From the NCBI GenBank assembly GCA_029061025.1, contig JAIDSW010000221.1:1-36554 (forward strand): a DNA stretch of 36,554 nt. The letters run 5' to 3'. Made by a program: the position numbers and the translations under genes. Source of the stretch: Duncaniella sp. Lineage in GTDB: Bacteria > Bacteroidota > Bacteroidia > Bacteroidales > Muribaculaceae. Below the pieces are notes generated by a model. That model had not been told where the DNA came from. It saw nothing but the letters and a program-made list of their open reading frames with translations, and did not search any database. Positions 18,800-29,700 of this stretch are shown piece after piece (positions within the stretch are counted from its first letter, which is position 1; each line of letters begins with the position of its first letter).

Positions 18800-20284
18800 T
18801 TATTTCACATGGTCGCGCTTGCGCCACAGCTCGGTCATATCCTCGAGGGTCTTGCCCTTGGTCTCGGGCACGAGCTTGTAGACAAACCATGCTGCCACAA
18901 CGCATATCACACCGTAGAGGGCATAGACGAAGAAGTGGCCGAACTTATCGCCCATCGCTCCCACCTGCATGTTGTACATGGGCACGAAGGTCGACGACAC
19001 GATGAAGTTGAATATCCACTGGAAAGCTACGGCGATAGCCACGGCCTGGGAGCGGATGGTGTTGGGGAAGATCTCGGAGATGAGCACCCAGCAGATGGGA
19101 CCCCATGAGAACATGAACGATGCCGAGTAGACCATGATTGAAACTACGGGCACGATGGGAGCTACTTCGACGAGGTTGCTGAAGCATACGCCGAGCGCGC
19201 CGATGGCCATACCTATCGAGCCCCAGATGAGCAGGGGCTTGCGGCCGAGTTTCTCTACGGTGAACACTGCCACGAGTGTGAACGAGATATTGACGATACC
19301 CATTATCACGGTCTGCACCATCGGGTTGCCCATGTTCATCGACTCAAATATGCGGGGTGCATAGTAGAGCACCGCATTGATACCCACGGCCTGCTGGAAC
19401 ACCGAGAGCATGACGCCCACGAATACCACCATGATACCGAACGAGAACAGACGCTCGCTCTTGACCTCGACGGTCGACTTGATCTGGCTGAGGATTTCGC
19501 AAGCCTTGTCGTAGCCGTTGATGCGCGACAGCACCATAAGCGCGTCGTGATCGCGACCCACGAGGGCGAGGTAGCGGGGCGACTCGGGCACGAAACATAC
19601 GAGCAGCGTGAAGATACCGGCCACGAATGCCTCGGAGCCAAACATGTAGCGCCAGCCTGTGGAGATGGTCCAGGGGTCAGAGTTCTCCGACACGCGGTAG
19701 AGTGTCTCACCCATCGACTCGATGATGGGCTGGGTGTGCTCGCCGAGGATGAGGAAGTTGACGAAGTAAACCACGAGCTGACCGAAGATGATGGCAAACT
19801 GGTTCCACGATACGAGCGTGCCGCGGAGATTTGACGGTGCTACTTCGGCGATATACATCGGGCAGATGGCCGAGGCCAGACCCACACCTACACCGCCGAT
19901 GATACGGTAGATATTGAATACGACAAGGAGGTTGAGCGTGGGCACACCGTAGTCGTAAAGCATGAATTCAGGATAATAGGAGCCGCACGCCGAGAGGAAG
20001 AAGAACACACCGGCGAGGATAAGCGACTTTTTGCGGCCGAGAGCCGATGCGCAGATGCCCGACAGGGCGCTGCCTATGATGCAGCCCAGCAGGGCGCTCG
20101 ATGAGGTGATACCGTGGATGGTATCGGAGTATACGAAGTCTTTGGCGCCTAAGAAAAATGCCTGGAGGCCCTTTTCGGCACCCGATATCACGGCTGTGTC
20201 GTAGCCGAACAGGAGTCCGCCCAGCACCGCCACGAGCACTATGCCCGTCAGGTAGGCGCGACTTCCGGTTTTAGGATATTCCAT
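18800..20284 (-). CDS. xylE: Sugar porter MFS transporter, probable D-xylose:H+ symporter
   Basis: GLLFGYDTAVISGAEKG, IYRIIGGVGVGLASAICPMYIAEVAPSNLRG, VPETKGKTLEDM; downstream of xylA. Confidence 0.87.
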   Translation of the reverse strand: MEYPKTGSRAYLTGIVLVAVLGGLLFGYDTAVISGAEKGLQAFFLGAKDFVYSDTIHGITSSSALLGCIIGSALSGICASALGRKKSLILAGVFFFLSACGSYYPEFMLYDYGVPTLNLLVVFNIYRIIGGVGVGLASAICPMYIAEVAPSNLRGTLVSWNQFAIIFGQLVVYFVNFLILGEHTQPIIESMGETLYRVSENSDPWTISTGWRYMFGSEAFVAGIFTLLVCFVPESPRYLALVGRDHDALMVLSRINGYDKACEILSQIKSTVEVKSERLFSFGIMVVFVGVMLSVFQQAVGINAVLYYAPRIFESMNMGNPMVQTVIMGIVNISFTLVAVFTVEKLGRKPLLIWGSIGMAIGALGVCFSNLVEVAPIVPVVSIMVYSASFMFSWGPICWVLISEIFPNTIRSQAVAIAVAFQWIFNFIVSSTFVPMYNMQVGAMGDKFGHFFVYALYGVICVVAAWFVYKLVPETKGKTLEDMTELWRKRDHVK

Positions 20285-20323
20285 GGTAGAATGTGATTGG
20301 TGGATTGGTGAAAAACGTGAAAA

Positions 20324-20349
20324 TCAGAGGGCCGGGTCAGGCCCTCTGA
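20324..20349 (-). terminator. Intercistronic hairpin between xylA and the transporter gene
   Basis: TCAGAGGGCC/GGCCCTCTGA perfect 10-bp stem; minus strand followed by TTTT. Confidence 0.6.
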
Positions 20350-20383
20350 AATGTGTGTTGAAAGCGTGAGCTTAATCTGTTTA

Positions 20384-21700
20384 TCAGCAGTACATTGCCA
20401 CGATAGCCTCGTAGAGTTCCTGCTTGCCCGAGGTCTGCTTGGGCTCGTCGACCTGCTTGCCGTAGGCATATACGTCTTCGAGGGTGAGCTTGCCTTCCTC
20501 AAATTCCTTACCCTTGCCGCCGTCAAATGACTCGTAGCGCTTGCGGAGCATTTCCTTGTAGGGTGATTCTTCAAGAAGGGCAGCTGCGCTCTCAAGTGCG
20601 CGGGCCATAGCGTCCATACCGGCGATGTGGGCGATGAAGATGTCCTCAAGGTCAGTGGAGTTGCGACGGGTCTTGGCGTCGAAGTTTGTACCGCCGTTGC
20701 CGAGGCCGCCGTTGCGGATGATCTGCATCATGGCCTGGGTGAGCTCGAAGTTGTCGATGGGGAACTGGTCGGTATCCCAGCCGTTCTGATAGTCGCCGCG
20801 GTTGGCGTCGATAGAGCCGAGCATGTTGTTGTCGACAGCTACAGCGAGCTCGTGCTCGAAGGTGTGGCCGGCGAGAGTGGCGTGGTTAACCTCGATGTTG
20901 AGCTTGAAGTCCTTGTCGAGACAGTGAGCCTTGAGGAAGCCGATAACGGTTTCGGAGTCAACGTCATACTGATGCTTGGAGGGTTCCATGGGCTTGGGCT
21001 CGATGAGGAATGTGCCGGTGAAGCCTTTGGAGCGTGCATAGTCGCGTGCGAGCTTGAGCATCATAGCCAGGTGCTCTTTTTCGCGCTTCTGGTCAGTGTT
21101 GAGGAGGCTCATGTAGCCTTCGCGACCGCCCCAGAACACGTAGTTCTGACCGCCGAGCTCGATGGTGGCGTCGATAGCGTTCTTGATCTGCACGGCAGCG
21201 CGGGCCACTACGTCAAAGTCGGGGTTGGTGGCGGCGCCGTTCATGTAGCGGCCGTTGCCGAACACGTTGGCCGTGCCCCAGAGGTTCTTGATATTGGTGC
21301 CCTGCATCTTCTGCTTGATGTAGGCTACGATTTCCTTGAGGTTCTTTTCATATTCCTCTACGTTGTCGCCTTCCGATACGAGGTCAACATCGTGGAAGCA
21401 GAAATATTCGATGCCCATCTTTTCCATGAACTCGAAACCGGCGTCGGCCTTCTGCTTGGCGATTTCCACAGCATCGGTACCTTCGTTCCAGGGGAATTTC
21501 TTGGTGCCGCCGCCAAACTGGTCGCCGCCTTCGGCGCAGAGGGTGTGCCACCAGGCCATGGCAAACTTGAGCCATTCCTTCATGGGCTTGCCGAGGATTA
21601 CTTTTTCAGCGTCGTAGTAGCGGTAAGCAAGGGGATTCTTGCTGTCTTTGCCTTCAAACTTGATTTTTCCGATACCGGGAAAATATTCTTTTACTGCCAT
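20384..21700 (-). CDS. xylA: Xylose isomerase
   Basis: [58 protein letters not shown]-like motif ([17 protein letters not shown]). Confidence 0.97.
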   Translation of the reverse strand: MAVKEYFPGIGKIKFEGKDSKNPLAYRYYDAEKVILGKPMKEWLKFAMAWWHTLCAEGGDQFGGGTKKFPWNEGTDAVEIAKQKADAGFEFMEKMGIEYFCFHDVDLVSEGDNVEEYEKNLKEIVAYIKQKMQGTNIKNLWGTANVFGNGRYMNGAATNPDFDVVARAAVQIKNAIDATIELGGQNYVFWGGREGYMSLLNTDQKREKEHLAMMLKLARDYARSKGFTGTFLIEPKPMEPSKHQYDVDSETVIGFLKAHCLDKDFKLNIEVNHATLAGHTFEHELAVAVDNNMLGSIDANRGDYQNGWDTDQFPIDNFELTQAMMQIIRNGGLGNGGTNFDAKTRRNSTDLEDIFIAHIAGMDAMARALESAAALLEESPYKEMLRKRYESFDGGKGKEFEEGKLTLEDVYAYGKQVDEPKQTSGKQELYEAIVAMYC

Positions 21701-21744
21701 AATTGTGAAATAATTTAGGTATATTGTTTGGTTAGTTGATTATA

Positions 21745-23235
21745 TTATGCGTTGAGAGCTGCCGCGAGGTATTTTTTCCAGCGGGCGTAGGCTTCGAGGT
21801 ACTCGTCGCGATGAGCGGTGTCGGGCTCGATCACCTCGATTTTTTCGAGCGATGCGAATGCCTCGGTGTTGTCGCGGTAGATACCGGCGCCTATACCGGC
21901 GCCCTTTGCGGCACCCACCGAGCCGTCGGTGTCATAAAGTTCGATGGTGGCGCCCGAAACTCCCGCGAGAGTCTGGCGGAAGATGGGCGAGAGGAACATG
22001 TTGGCGTGGCCGGCGTGGATTTTAGAGATGTCCATGCCGAGCGACTTCATGATTTCCATGCCCCACATGAATGAGAACACGATGCCTTCCTGAGCGGCAC
22101 GCAGCAGATGGGAGCGGTCGTGAATGAGGAAATTGATGCCGTGGAACGAGCATCCGATCTCGCGGTTGGCGAGCACGCGCTCGGCTCCGTTGCCGAAGGG
22201 GAGTATCGATACGCCAGCCGAGCCTATGGGCGCCTTGGCGGCGAGGTCGTTCATGGCGGGGTAGGATATGCCTTCGGGGGCTACGTTGCGCTTCATCCAT
22301 GAGTTGAGGATGCCGGTGCCCGAGATGCACACCATCACTCCCAGGCGGGTCATGTCGTTGGTGTGGTTGACGTGGGCGAAATTATTCACGCGGCTCTGAG
22401 CGTCGTAGGCCACTTCGCCGTTGATACCGTAAACCACGCCCGAGGTGCCGGCTGTAGAAGCGATTTCACCGGGGTTGAATACGTTGAGCGACAGCGCATT
22501 GTTGGGCTGGTCGCCGGCGCGGTAGCTCACGGGAGTGCCCTCCTTCAGGCCGAGTTCGGCAGCGGCGCGGGCGGTAAGGGTGCCCTGGATCGAGAATGTC
22601 GGTACGATCTCGGGGAGAATCGACTCGGGGAATCCGAGGTAGTCGAGAAGGAATTCGGCTACGGTGCCGCGGCTGAAATCCCACAGCATCTGCTCCGAGA
22701 GACCCGAAAGGGTGGTGCACACGTTGTCGGTGAGGCGCATGGCGATGTAGTCGCCGGGCAGCAGCACCTTGTAGATTTTCTCAAATGTCTCGGGCTCGTT
22801 TTCCTTGACCCAGCGGAGCTTGGTGGCGGTGAAGTTGCCGGGAGAGTTGAGTATCGACGACAGGCAGCGCTCGTGGCCGAGCTCGTTGAAAGCCTTTTCG
22901 CCGTAGGGTACGCCGCGGCTGTCACACCAGATTATTGCCGGACGTATCACTTCCTTGTCTTTGTCGATGAGCACCAGGCCGTGCATCTGATAGGAGATAC
23001 CTATAGCCTTGATGTCGGCGGGATTCACGCGGCTTGCGGCGAGAATGCTTTCGGTGGCGTGGCGCAGGCTGTCCCACCACTGCGAGGGGTGCTGCTCGGC
23101 CCATCCGGGACGGGTGGCTATGATTTCGGCTTCGGTCTTGGGGTAGAAGTCAGAGGCGACGGTCTTGCCGCTCACGGCGTCGACAAGGCTGGCCTTGACC
23201 GACGAACTTCCTATGTCATATCCTAAGAGATACAT
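21745..23235 (-). CDS. xylB: Xylulokinase (FGGY carbohydrate kinase)
   Basis: YLLGYDIGSSSVKASLVD, GISYQMHGLVLID, KLRWVKENEPETF, GDQPNNALSLNV. Confidence 0.92.
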   Translation of the reverse strand: MYLLGYDIGSSSVKASLVDAVSGKTVASDFYPKTEAEIIATRPGWAEQHPSQWWDSLRHATESILAASRVNPADIKAIGISYQMHGLVLIDKDKEVIRPAIIWCDSRGVPYGEKAFNELGHERCLSSILNSPGNFTATKLRWVKENEPETFEKIYKVLLPGDYIAMRLTDNVCTTLSGLSEQMLWDFSRGTVAEFLLDYLGFPESILPEIVPTFSIQGTLTARAAAELGLKEGTPVSYRAGDQPNNALSLNVFNPGEIASTAGTSGVVYGINGEVAYDAQSRVNNFAHVNHTNDMTRLGVMVCISGTGILNSWMKRNVAPEGISYPAMNDLAAKAPIGSAGVSILPFGNGAERVLANREIGCSFHGINFLIHDRSHLLRAAQEGIVFSFMWGMEIMKSLGMDISKIHAGHANMFLSPIFRQTLAGVSGATIELYDTDGSVGAAKGAGIGAGIYRDNTEAFASLEKIEVIEPDTAHRDEYLEAYARWKKYLAAALNA

Positions 23236-23276
23236 GTGGCGATGATAAATTAAAAAAGGTAAATTTGGTTAAGTAA

Positions 23277-23987
23277 TTATCGGAAAGAATTGTAGATTTT
23301 GCGGTCAAACCGGTAATAGCGGGCTGCCCTGTGGGCCACGCCTTGCTGAAACTCGTCGAGCGCCACCACATAGGGGGTCTGCATCATTTTCTTGTGGAAA
23401 TTTCTCACGTCGTAGCGGCGGTTGTCGATTATCTCAAGCAGTCGGCGCAGCTGCGATGCGGTGAATTTCTTGGGCAGCAGGTCATAGACCAGCGCGCGGT
23501 TATGAATGGCTTCCCGGCGCAGGGCGGTCAGAGCTTCGGCTATGATAAGGTTGTGGTCAAAGGCCAGGGTGGGGAGTGATGCTATGTCGGCCCACACATT
23601 GTCTTCTCTCGCCCGCTCCATGCCTTTCTCAAGCTTTACGGCAGCAAAGAATGCCACGGTGACTATGCGCTCCACCCTCGCCTGCTGGGCGCGCTCAAGC
23701 CACACCACGTCGCGGGGATTGCTGGTGCGGTTGTTGGAGCCGAATGTCTTGAACTGGGTCAGCTTCAGGTCATGGACGCCCGTGAGCTCGTTGAGCACTC
23801 TCACGGCTGCCTCGTCGAGGTTCTCGTCCTGATATATCAGGCTGCCGGGGAGCTTCATGTCGCTGAACATCCCGCCCTCGTCTTCGCCCTGCCGCTTGAG
23901 CAGAAGGGCGCGCAGATCGTTGCCGTCAAACCCGAGGATGACGATGTCGACCGATATGTGATTGTTGGCAAGGGGTGGGGTGGTCAT
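23277..23987 (-). CDS. Nudix-domain transcriptional regulator (NrtR/AraR/XylR-like)
   Basis: Nudix-type N-terminus VDIVILGFDGNDLRALLLKRQ...PGSLIYQDENLDEAAVRVLNELTG plus C-terminal winged-helix LLPKKFTASQLRRLLEIIDNRRYDVRNFHKKM. Confidence 0.85.
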   Translation of the reverse strand: MTTPPLANNHISVDIVILGFDGNDLRALLLKRQGEDEGGMFSDMKLPGSLIYQDENLDEAAVRVLNELTGVHDLKLTQFKTFGSNNRTSNPRDVVWLERAQQARVERIVTVAFFAAVKLEKGMERAREDNVWADIASLPTLAFDHNLIIAEALTALRREAIHNRALVYDLLPKKFTASQLRRLLEIIDNRRYDVRNFHKKMMQTPYVVALDEFQQGVAHRAARYYRFDRKIYNSFR

Positions 23988-24008
23988 GGCTATTAGCGGT
24001 TGTGTGTG

Positions 24009-24042
24009 GCAAATTTAAGCATATTTCCGCGTAAATTCCAAA
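24009..24042 (-). promoter_or_regulatory. Promoter of the xylose operon/regulator
   Basis: Minus TTTG (24042-24039), 21-bp spacer, TAAATTTGC (24017-24009). Confidence 0.6.
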
Positions 24043-24108
24043 CCGAAAAATATGTTTAAAAACTACTTTCGGCTCTCTTGCAGCCTCATTGGCGGGAAGT
24101 GACTTTGG

Positions 24109-24137
24109 GTTATTGTAATCGTTACGATAACAATAAC
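24109..24137. promoter_or_regulatory. 29-bp near-perfect palindrome, candidate operator
   Basis: GTTATTGTAATCGTTACGATAACAATAAC; 8-bp outer arms and 5-bp inner arms (ATCGT/ACGAT) are perfect. Confidence 0.7.
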
Positions 24138-24195
24138 TCTTATTCGATAGTTAAGCGATTGATATTTTGATGTGTAGCGTGGAGAATTATCGGGA

Positions 24196-24220
24196 TATTG
24201 TATTTGTTACGATATTGATT
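24196..24220. promoter_or_regulatory. Second, degenerate copy of the 24109-24137 motif
   Basis: TATTGTATTTGTTACGATATTGATT shares TATTGTA and GTTACGATA at the same spacing. Confidence 0.45.
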
Positions 24221-24281
24221 TGGAGGTGTTAAATAAAGTTAAATCAGTAGATTGGTTGTGATTGCGGTGTATTTTTGCCGC

Positions 24282-25358
24282 ATGATACTCATAGCCACCG
24301 ATAAATTCAAGGGCACGCTTACCGCCGCGCAGGCCACATATATTATAAGAGATGCCATTACGTCGCTTTGTCACGATGAGGAGATAATGGCTATTCCCGT
24401 AGCCGACGGAGGTGAGGGCACCGCCGAGGTTATAGCCTCGACTCTCGGCTTGACGCGGCGTGATATTGCGGGGTGCAATGCCGTGGGGAAGCCTGTGAAA
24501 GCCGAATATTTCTCTGACGGCTGCGGAAAGGTGGCACTCGACGCCGCAACCGTGCTCGGGCTCACGCTCGTGGATGAAGCTGACCGCGATGTGATGCACG
24601 CCACTTCGGCACCGCTCGGCAACCTCCTGCGCGAGATTATCTCCCGTGAGCATCCGCGTGAAATTTATCTCGGCATTGGCGGCACGGCCACATCCGATGG
24701 CGGCGCGGGTATGCTTCAGGCTCTCGGCGCCACATTTAGCGGCATTGACGGCGAAGTCACTCCGGCCACACTACCCTCGGTCACATCTGTGGATATGTCG
24801 ACCATGATAGAGCTGCCTGTAATGCACTTGCTGTGTGATGTCGACGTGCCTCTGGCAGCTGACGAGGGCTTACCGTCGGCCATGACTTTTGCTCCTCAGA
24901 AAGGACTCCGGCCTGATGATGCACCCGCGCTCCGTGCCGCTCTCAGCCACTGGAGCGAGCTCACGGGATGCAATGCTCCGTTTTCGGGAGCGGGCGGCGG
25001 ACTGATTTCGGGGCTGATGAGCAGGTATGCCCCAGAATACGGCGCCGATACGGTACTCGCTCTTGTGGGTGTTGACAATCTTTTTCCTGACGTAGTGATT
25101 ACCGGCGAAGGATGCGTCGACGAGCAGTCGATCATGGGCAAGATTGCAGGCCGCATCGCAGCCTATGCGCGCCGCAAAGGCGCCCGTTCAATAGCCATCG
25201 GCGGCATGGTGAAACCCTCGGCCGCCCTCTCGGCCACCTTCGACGCCGTCTATTCCACCCTCACCACCCCCGCACCCACGCCCTCACTCCGCCTCCACCT
25301 CACCGCCCTGCAGGTGGCCGAGGATATGAAATGGCGTGACGAATCGAGAGTGTTATAG
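24282..25358 (+). CDS. Glycerate kinase
   Basis: MILIATDKFKGTLTAAQA, IPVADGGEGTAEV, YLGIGGTATSDGGAGMLQALGA, SGAGGGL. Confidence 0.92.
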   Translation: MILIATDKFKGTLTAAQATYIIRDAITSLCHDEEIMAIPVADGGEGTAEVIASTLGLTRRDIAGCNAVGKPVKAEYFSDGCGKVALDAATVLGLTLVDEADRDVMHATSAPLGNLLREIISREHPREIYLGIGGTATSDGGAGMLQALGATFSGIDGEVTPATLPSVTSVDMSTMIELPVMHLLCDVDVPLAADEGLPSAMTFAPQKGLRPDDAPALRAALSHWSELTGCNAPFSGAGGGLISGLMSRYAPEYGADTVLALVGVDNLFPDVVITGEGCVDEQSIMGKIAGRIAAYARRKGARSIAIGGMVKPSAALSATFDAVYSTLTTPAPTPSLRLHLTALQVAEDMKWRDESRVL

Positions 25359-25386
25359 ATCAGAGGGCGGTACATCTAATATTCCT

Positions 25387-25413
25387 ACAGATTAAATGTT
25401 TTCTTTAATCTGT
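25387..25413. terminator. Hairpin between convergent glycerate kinase and DUF1016 genes
   Basis: ACAGATTAAA (25387-25396) / TTTAATCTGT (25404-25413), overlapping the DUF1016 stop codon. Confidence 0.4.
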
Positions 25414-26489
25414 GTTGTAGTAGGGAGATTATCGATTAACTGCTTAATCTCTTTCTCATATTCTGCAACTCCTATCGGTCGTTCAATTCCTTCAAATGAC
25501 CATTCAACTATTGTATCATCCTTGGAACGGCAGATTAGCAATCCTATGGTTTGATTATCCTCTTTTCCACGGAGCAAATGATCAACGGCTGAAACGTAAA
25601 AATTTAATTTTCCTGCAAACTCGGGTGTAAATGGAACAACTTTTAATTCACAAACAACGTATCTATGACTCGGTATGTGATAAAATATCAAATCCGGATA
25701 ATATGTATTGCCATTTGGCATTGAAAGTTGCATTTGCCTTCCTACAAAAGAGAACCCTTTTCCAAGTTCAAGCAGAAAATCGGTGATATGCTTAATTAGT
25801 TCATCTTCCAAATCGCGTTCTGAATAGCTGACCGGCATCTGTAAGAATTCAAAATTATATGGACTTTTCAGCATCTGTTTTGCCAGCATTGACTCACCTT
25901 CAGGCAATTTTTCGTCAAAATTTGTAAGCGCGTTGGAGTGTTTTGAATAATAATTCTCTGCGTGATAATATTCTAATTCTGTGCGGCTCCAGCCATGTTC
26001 ACAAACCTGTGAAACATAGAATAATGCTTCATTTAAGGATTCTGCTTTCGCTGTTATGAATATATGTTGTCCCCACGGAACATTTGCAAAGAAATAAGGC
26101 ATAGACAGAGTACCATCTTTCCAATAGTCTCCGAAAAAGTCAACAGGTTGTTGACTTTTTGTAACCCACTGATAGTATGTTTTATACCACCGCCGCGCAG
26201 CCTTGATATTGGAAAGAGACAAACCGCTGTCACCAGGAAAATCCGCTTGTAAATCCAACGTTATGTTTTTCAACAGCCCATCGCCATATTTCGCAGTCTT
26301 TGACATGGCACAGATATCTCTGCCTAACTCCCAATAGAAATTAAGCATCTCTCCATTGACTTTTACAACAGCTCGAACTTGTGCTCTACGATAACGTTGT
26401 TTAAGTTCAGTGAGCCAACTTTTGTATTCAGTCGTCATCTCGGCAGGTTCACGATTAACGAATATTGGCTTCTCTCTATTTGGTGCCAT
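25392..26489 (-). CDS. PDDEXK nuclease domain (DUF1016/YhcG-like) protein
   Basis: VKVNGEMLNFYWELGRDI, LSLSNIKAARRWYKTY, YYPDLIFYHIPSHRYVVCELKVVPFTPEFAGKLNFYVSAVD; start chosen at MAPNREK. Confidence 0.9.
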   Translation of the reverse strand: MAPNREKPIFVNREPAEMTTEYKSWLTELKQRYRRAQVRAVVKVNGEMLNFYWELGRDICAMSKTAKYGDGLLKNITLDLQADFPGDSGLSLSNIKAARRWYKTYYQWVTKSQQPVDFFGDYWKDGTLSMPYFFANVPWGQHIFITAKAESLNEALFYVSQVCEHGWSRTELEYYHAENYYSKHSNALTNFDEKLPEGESMLAKQMLKSPYNFEFLQMPVSYSERDLEDELIKHITDFLLELGKGFSFVGRQMQLSMPNGNTYYPDLIFYHIPSHRYVVCELKVVPFTPEFAGKLNFYVSAVDHLLRGKEDNQTIGLLICRSKDDTIVEWSFEGIERPIGVAEYEKEIKQLIDNLPTTTQIKENI

Positions 26490-26727
26490 ATCAATCACAG
26501 TAATATACGACAAAGATAGTGAAATTTCTGGAACTTTCGCGTCACAGCATCCTTTCCGGGCTCCTGCAGGTGGCGCGGGAACTCGCTCTAAGACAAAAGG
26601 AGTGAATTTCGGGGCGGTGCGGAATTTTTGTCTTCGGGTGCGGTCAAGGTCGTTTAACAAATATTATAAGCGGGGAGGAGGAAAAAAGTGTTAACTTTGT
26701 GGCTTGAATTCACAGTTGCAACTGAAT

Positions 26728-29700
26728 ATGAAAAAATACAACCTCATCAATAACTGCCTGGGCTGGGTGTGCTTCCTTGTGGCGGCTGTCACCTATATGC
26801 TCACTCTGGAGCCTACGGCAAGTTTCTGGGATTGCCCCGAGTTTATTTCGCAGGGATTCAAGCTTGAAGTGGGTCACCCGCCGGGCAACCCTATCTTCAT
26901 GCTCGCGGCCCGCTTTTTTGTGAATTTCGCCGGCGGCGATGTGACGCGCGTGGCGCTGATGGTCAATGCTATGTCAGGTCTGCTTTCGGCAGGCACGATA
27001 CTGCTGCTGTTCTGGACTATCACCCATCTGGTAAAGCGCCTGGTGGTGAAAGACGATGCCACGGAGGTGTCGCTTACGAAGATGCTCGTGATCTTCGGCT
27101 CGGGACTTTGTGGTGCGCTTGTCTACACTTGGAGCGACACGTTCTGGTTCTCGGCCGTGGAGGGTGAGGTGTATGCTTTCTCGTCGTTCTGTACCGCTTT
27201 GGTTTTCTGGCTGATATTGAAGTGGGAAAATCGCGCGTCGGAGCCTCACAGCGATAAATATCTTGTGCTGATAGCCTATGTGATAGGTATATCGATAGCC
27301 GTGCATCTGCTCAACCTGCTCTGCATTCCGGCCATCGGACTGGTGATATATTACCGTCTCTACCGCAACACTTCGGCTACAGGTTCGCTCATCGCGCTCG
27401 GTATCTCGGCCGTGGTGGTGGGCCTGATACTCTACGGTCTCGTGCCGGGCTTCATCGAGGTGGCTCAGTATTTCGAGCTGTTTACCGTAAATGTGCTGGG
27501 ATTCTCGTTCAACACCGGTGTGCTGATCTATGCCATTGCGGCGGTTGCTGCCTTTGTGTGGGCGATACGTGAACTGTATGTGCAACGCAGCGTGACCCGT
27601 GTGCGCTGGTCAGTGGCTGTCGCCATACTCATGTCGGGTATACCGTTCATCGGCGTAAGTCTGTGGATTCCGGTCGTGTTCATGGCCGCCGTGATACTTT
27701 ATCTGTGGCTCGCGCCGAAGCTTCCCGTGAGAATCCTCAACCTCATAGTGACGGGTATATTCGTAATCTTCATAGGCTATTCATCCTACGCCCTGCTGCT
27801 GATACGCTCCACGGCCAATCCGCCCATGAATCAGAATGCCCCCGACAATGTGTTCTCGCTGGCATCGTATCTCAACCGCGAGCAGTATGGCGAGCGTCCG
27901 CTGTTTTACGGCCAAACCCTCAATTCGGGAGTAGTGTATAAGGTGGACAATTCCATGAGCACCTCGCCTGTCTACTCCCCCGGTGAGGCTATATATGCCA
28001 AGCAGGTCAAGACCTCGCCCGACGACCCTGACCGCTATGTGATTACGGGCTACAAGAAAAACTATACCCTCAATCCCGAGCTCAACATGCTCTTCCCCCG
28101 CATCTACAGCGGCCCGCACGCTCAGGCCTACCGCGACTGGACGGGCATGAAGGGCGAACCCACCACCGTGTATCCCTATGTGGATACCGATGGCGAGCCG
28201 CTCACTCAGTATTCCGACGTGAAACTGAAGCCCACGATGGGTGAGAATCTCGATTTCTTCCTCGTATATCAGCTCAATCACATGTATTGGCGCTACTTCA
28301 TGTGGAACTTTGCAGGCCGCCAGAATGATATTCAGGGCAACGGCGAGGTGAACCACGGCAACTGGATTTCGGGTATACCATTTATCGACAATCCCCGTCT
28401 GGGCGACCAGAGCTTGCTGCCTTACAACGACGGCGAGGGCAATAAGGGTCACAACGTATTCTACATGCTCCCGCTGCTGATGGGTATAATCGGTCTGCTG
28501 TGGCAGGCGTTTACATCCAAGCGCGGCATCGAGCAGTTCTGGGTGATATTCTTCCTCTTCTTCATGACCGGTATTGCTATCGTGCTCTATCTCAATCAGA
28601 CTCCCTCGCAGCCCCGCGAGCGTGACTATGCGTTTGCCGGGTCATTCTACGCCTTCTCCATATGGGTGGGAATGGGTGTGGCCGGTCTGTGGGCTTCGAT
28701 ACGCTACCTCGCCGCCATGAAGCGCAACGGCGGCAAGAAGTCAGAGCCTTCTGAAGGTCCGGCTGAAGATGCTACCCCCTCGCAGGAGCGCCTGTCGCTG
28801 CTCACGGCTGTGATGTGCTGCCTCGTTGGTCTGTTTGTGCCGCTGCAGATGGTGTCGCAGACGTGGGACGACCATGACCGCTCCGGCCGCTACACGGCGC
28901 GCGATTTCGGCATGAACTACCTCGACTCTGTGGATGAAAACGGCATAATATTCACCAACGGCGACAACGATACCTTCCCTCTCTGGTATGCTCAGGAGGT
29001 GGAGGGTCACCGCACCGACGTGAAGGTGGTAAATCTTTCGTATCTCACCACCGACTGGTATGCCGACCAGGTGAAGCATCCTTCATATGACGCTCCCGCT
29101 ATCGACACTCAGGCTCGCGAGGACGATTATGCCTACGACCGCCTGCAGTTCAGCTACTTCGACATGGAGCCTGATACCACGCTCACCAATGTGTTCTACT
29201 CCCTTGCGCAGCTCTATGATCCCAAGTCGACGCAAAACCGCTGGGAGATGCCCATGATGAAATACCCCCGCGTGTTTATCCCCGTGGATGCCGATGCAGC
29301 CGTTGAGGCCGGGCGCATAAGTCCCGACGAGAAAGATCTGGCCGAAAATGCTATAATCGTTGACCTTATGGCCGACCCCGAGGCTGCACGCCACGGCGGC
29401 CTGACGCTGTCGCAGACTCTCTCGCTCGACATGCTCGCCACTTCGATCAAAAACGGCTGGAATCGTCCGGTATACTTCGCCTCAACCGTCGGCCCGGAAT
29501 ACTACGTAGGCCTGCAACCCTATCTCGCTTCTACCGGTATGGCCTACGAGGTGACGCCCTTTATCCATCCCGAGAACGATGATACTCACATCGAAGCCGT
29601 GAATACCGACAAGGCTTACCGCAACGTGACGGAAAAATTCCGCTGGGGCGGTCTCGACAGCGGCAAGGATATATATCTCGACGAGACGGTGCGCCGCATG

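Noticed and set aside
20627-21718. 363-aa + strand ORF opposite xylA
   Set aside because: Antisense shadow; composition (V/G/L/E/H-rich) mirrors the codons of xylA.
22363-23226. 287-aa + strand ORF opposite xylB
   Set aside because: Antisense shadow of a confident kinase gene.
24270-24278. TATTTTTGC as promoter of glycerate kinase
   Set aside because: Matches the -7 consensus but sits directly before the ATG with no -33 at correct spacing; would need a leaderless mRNA.
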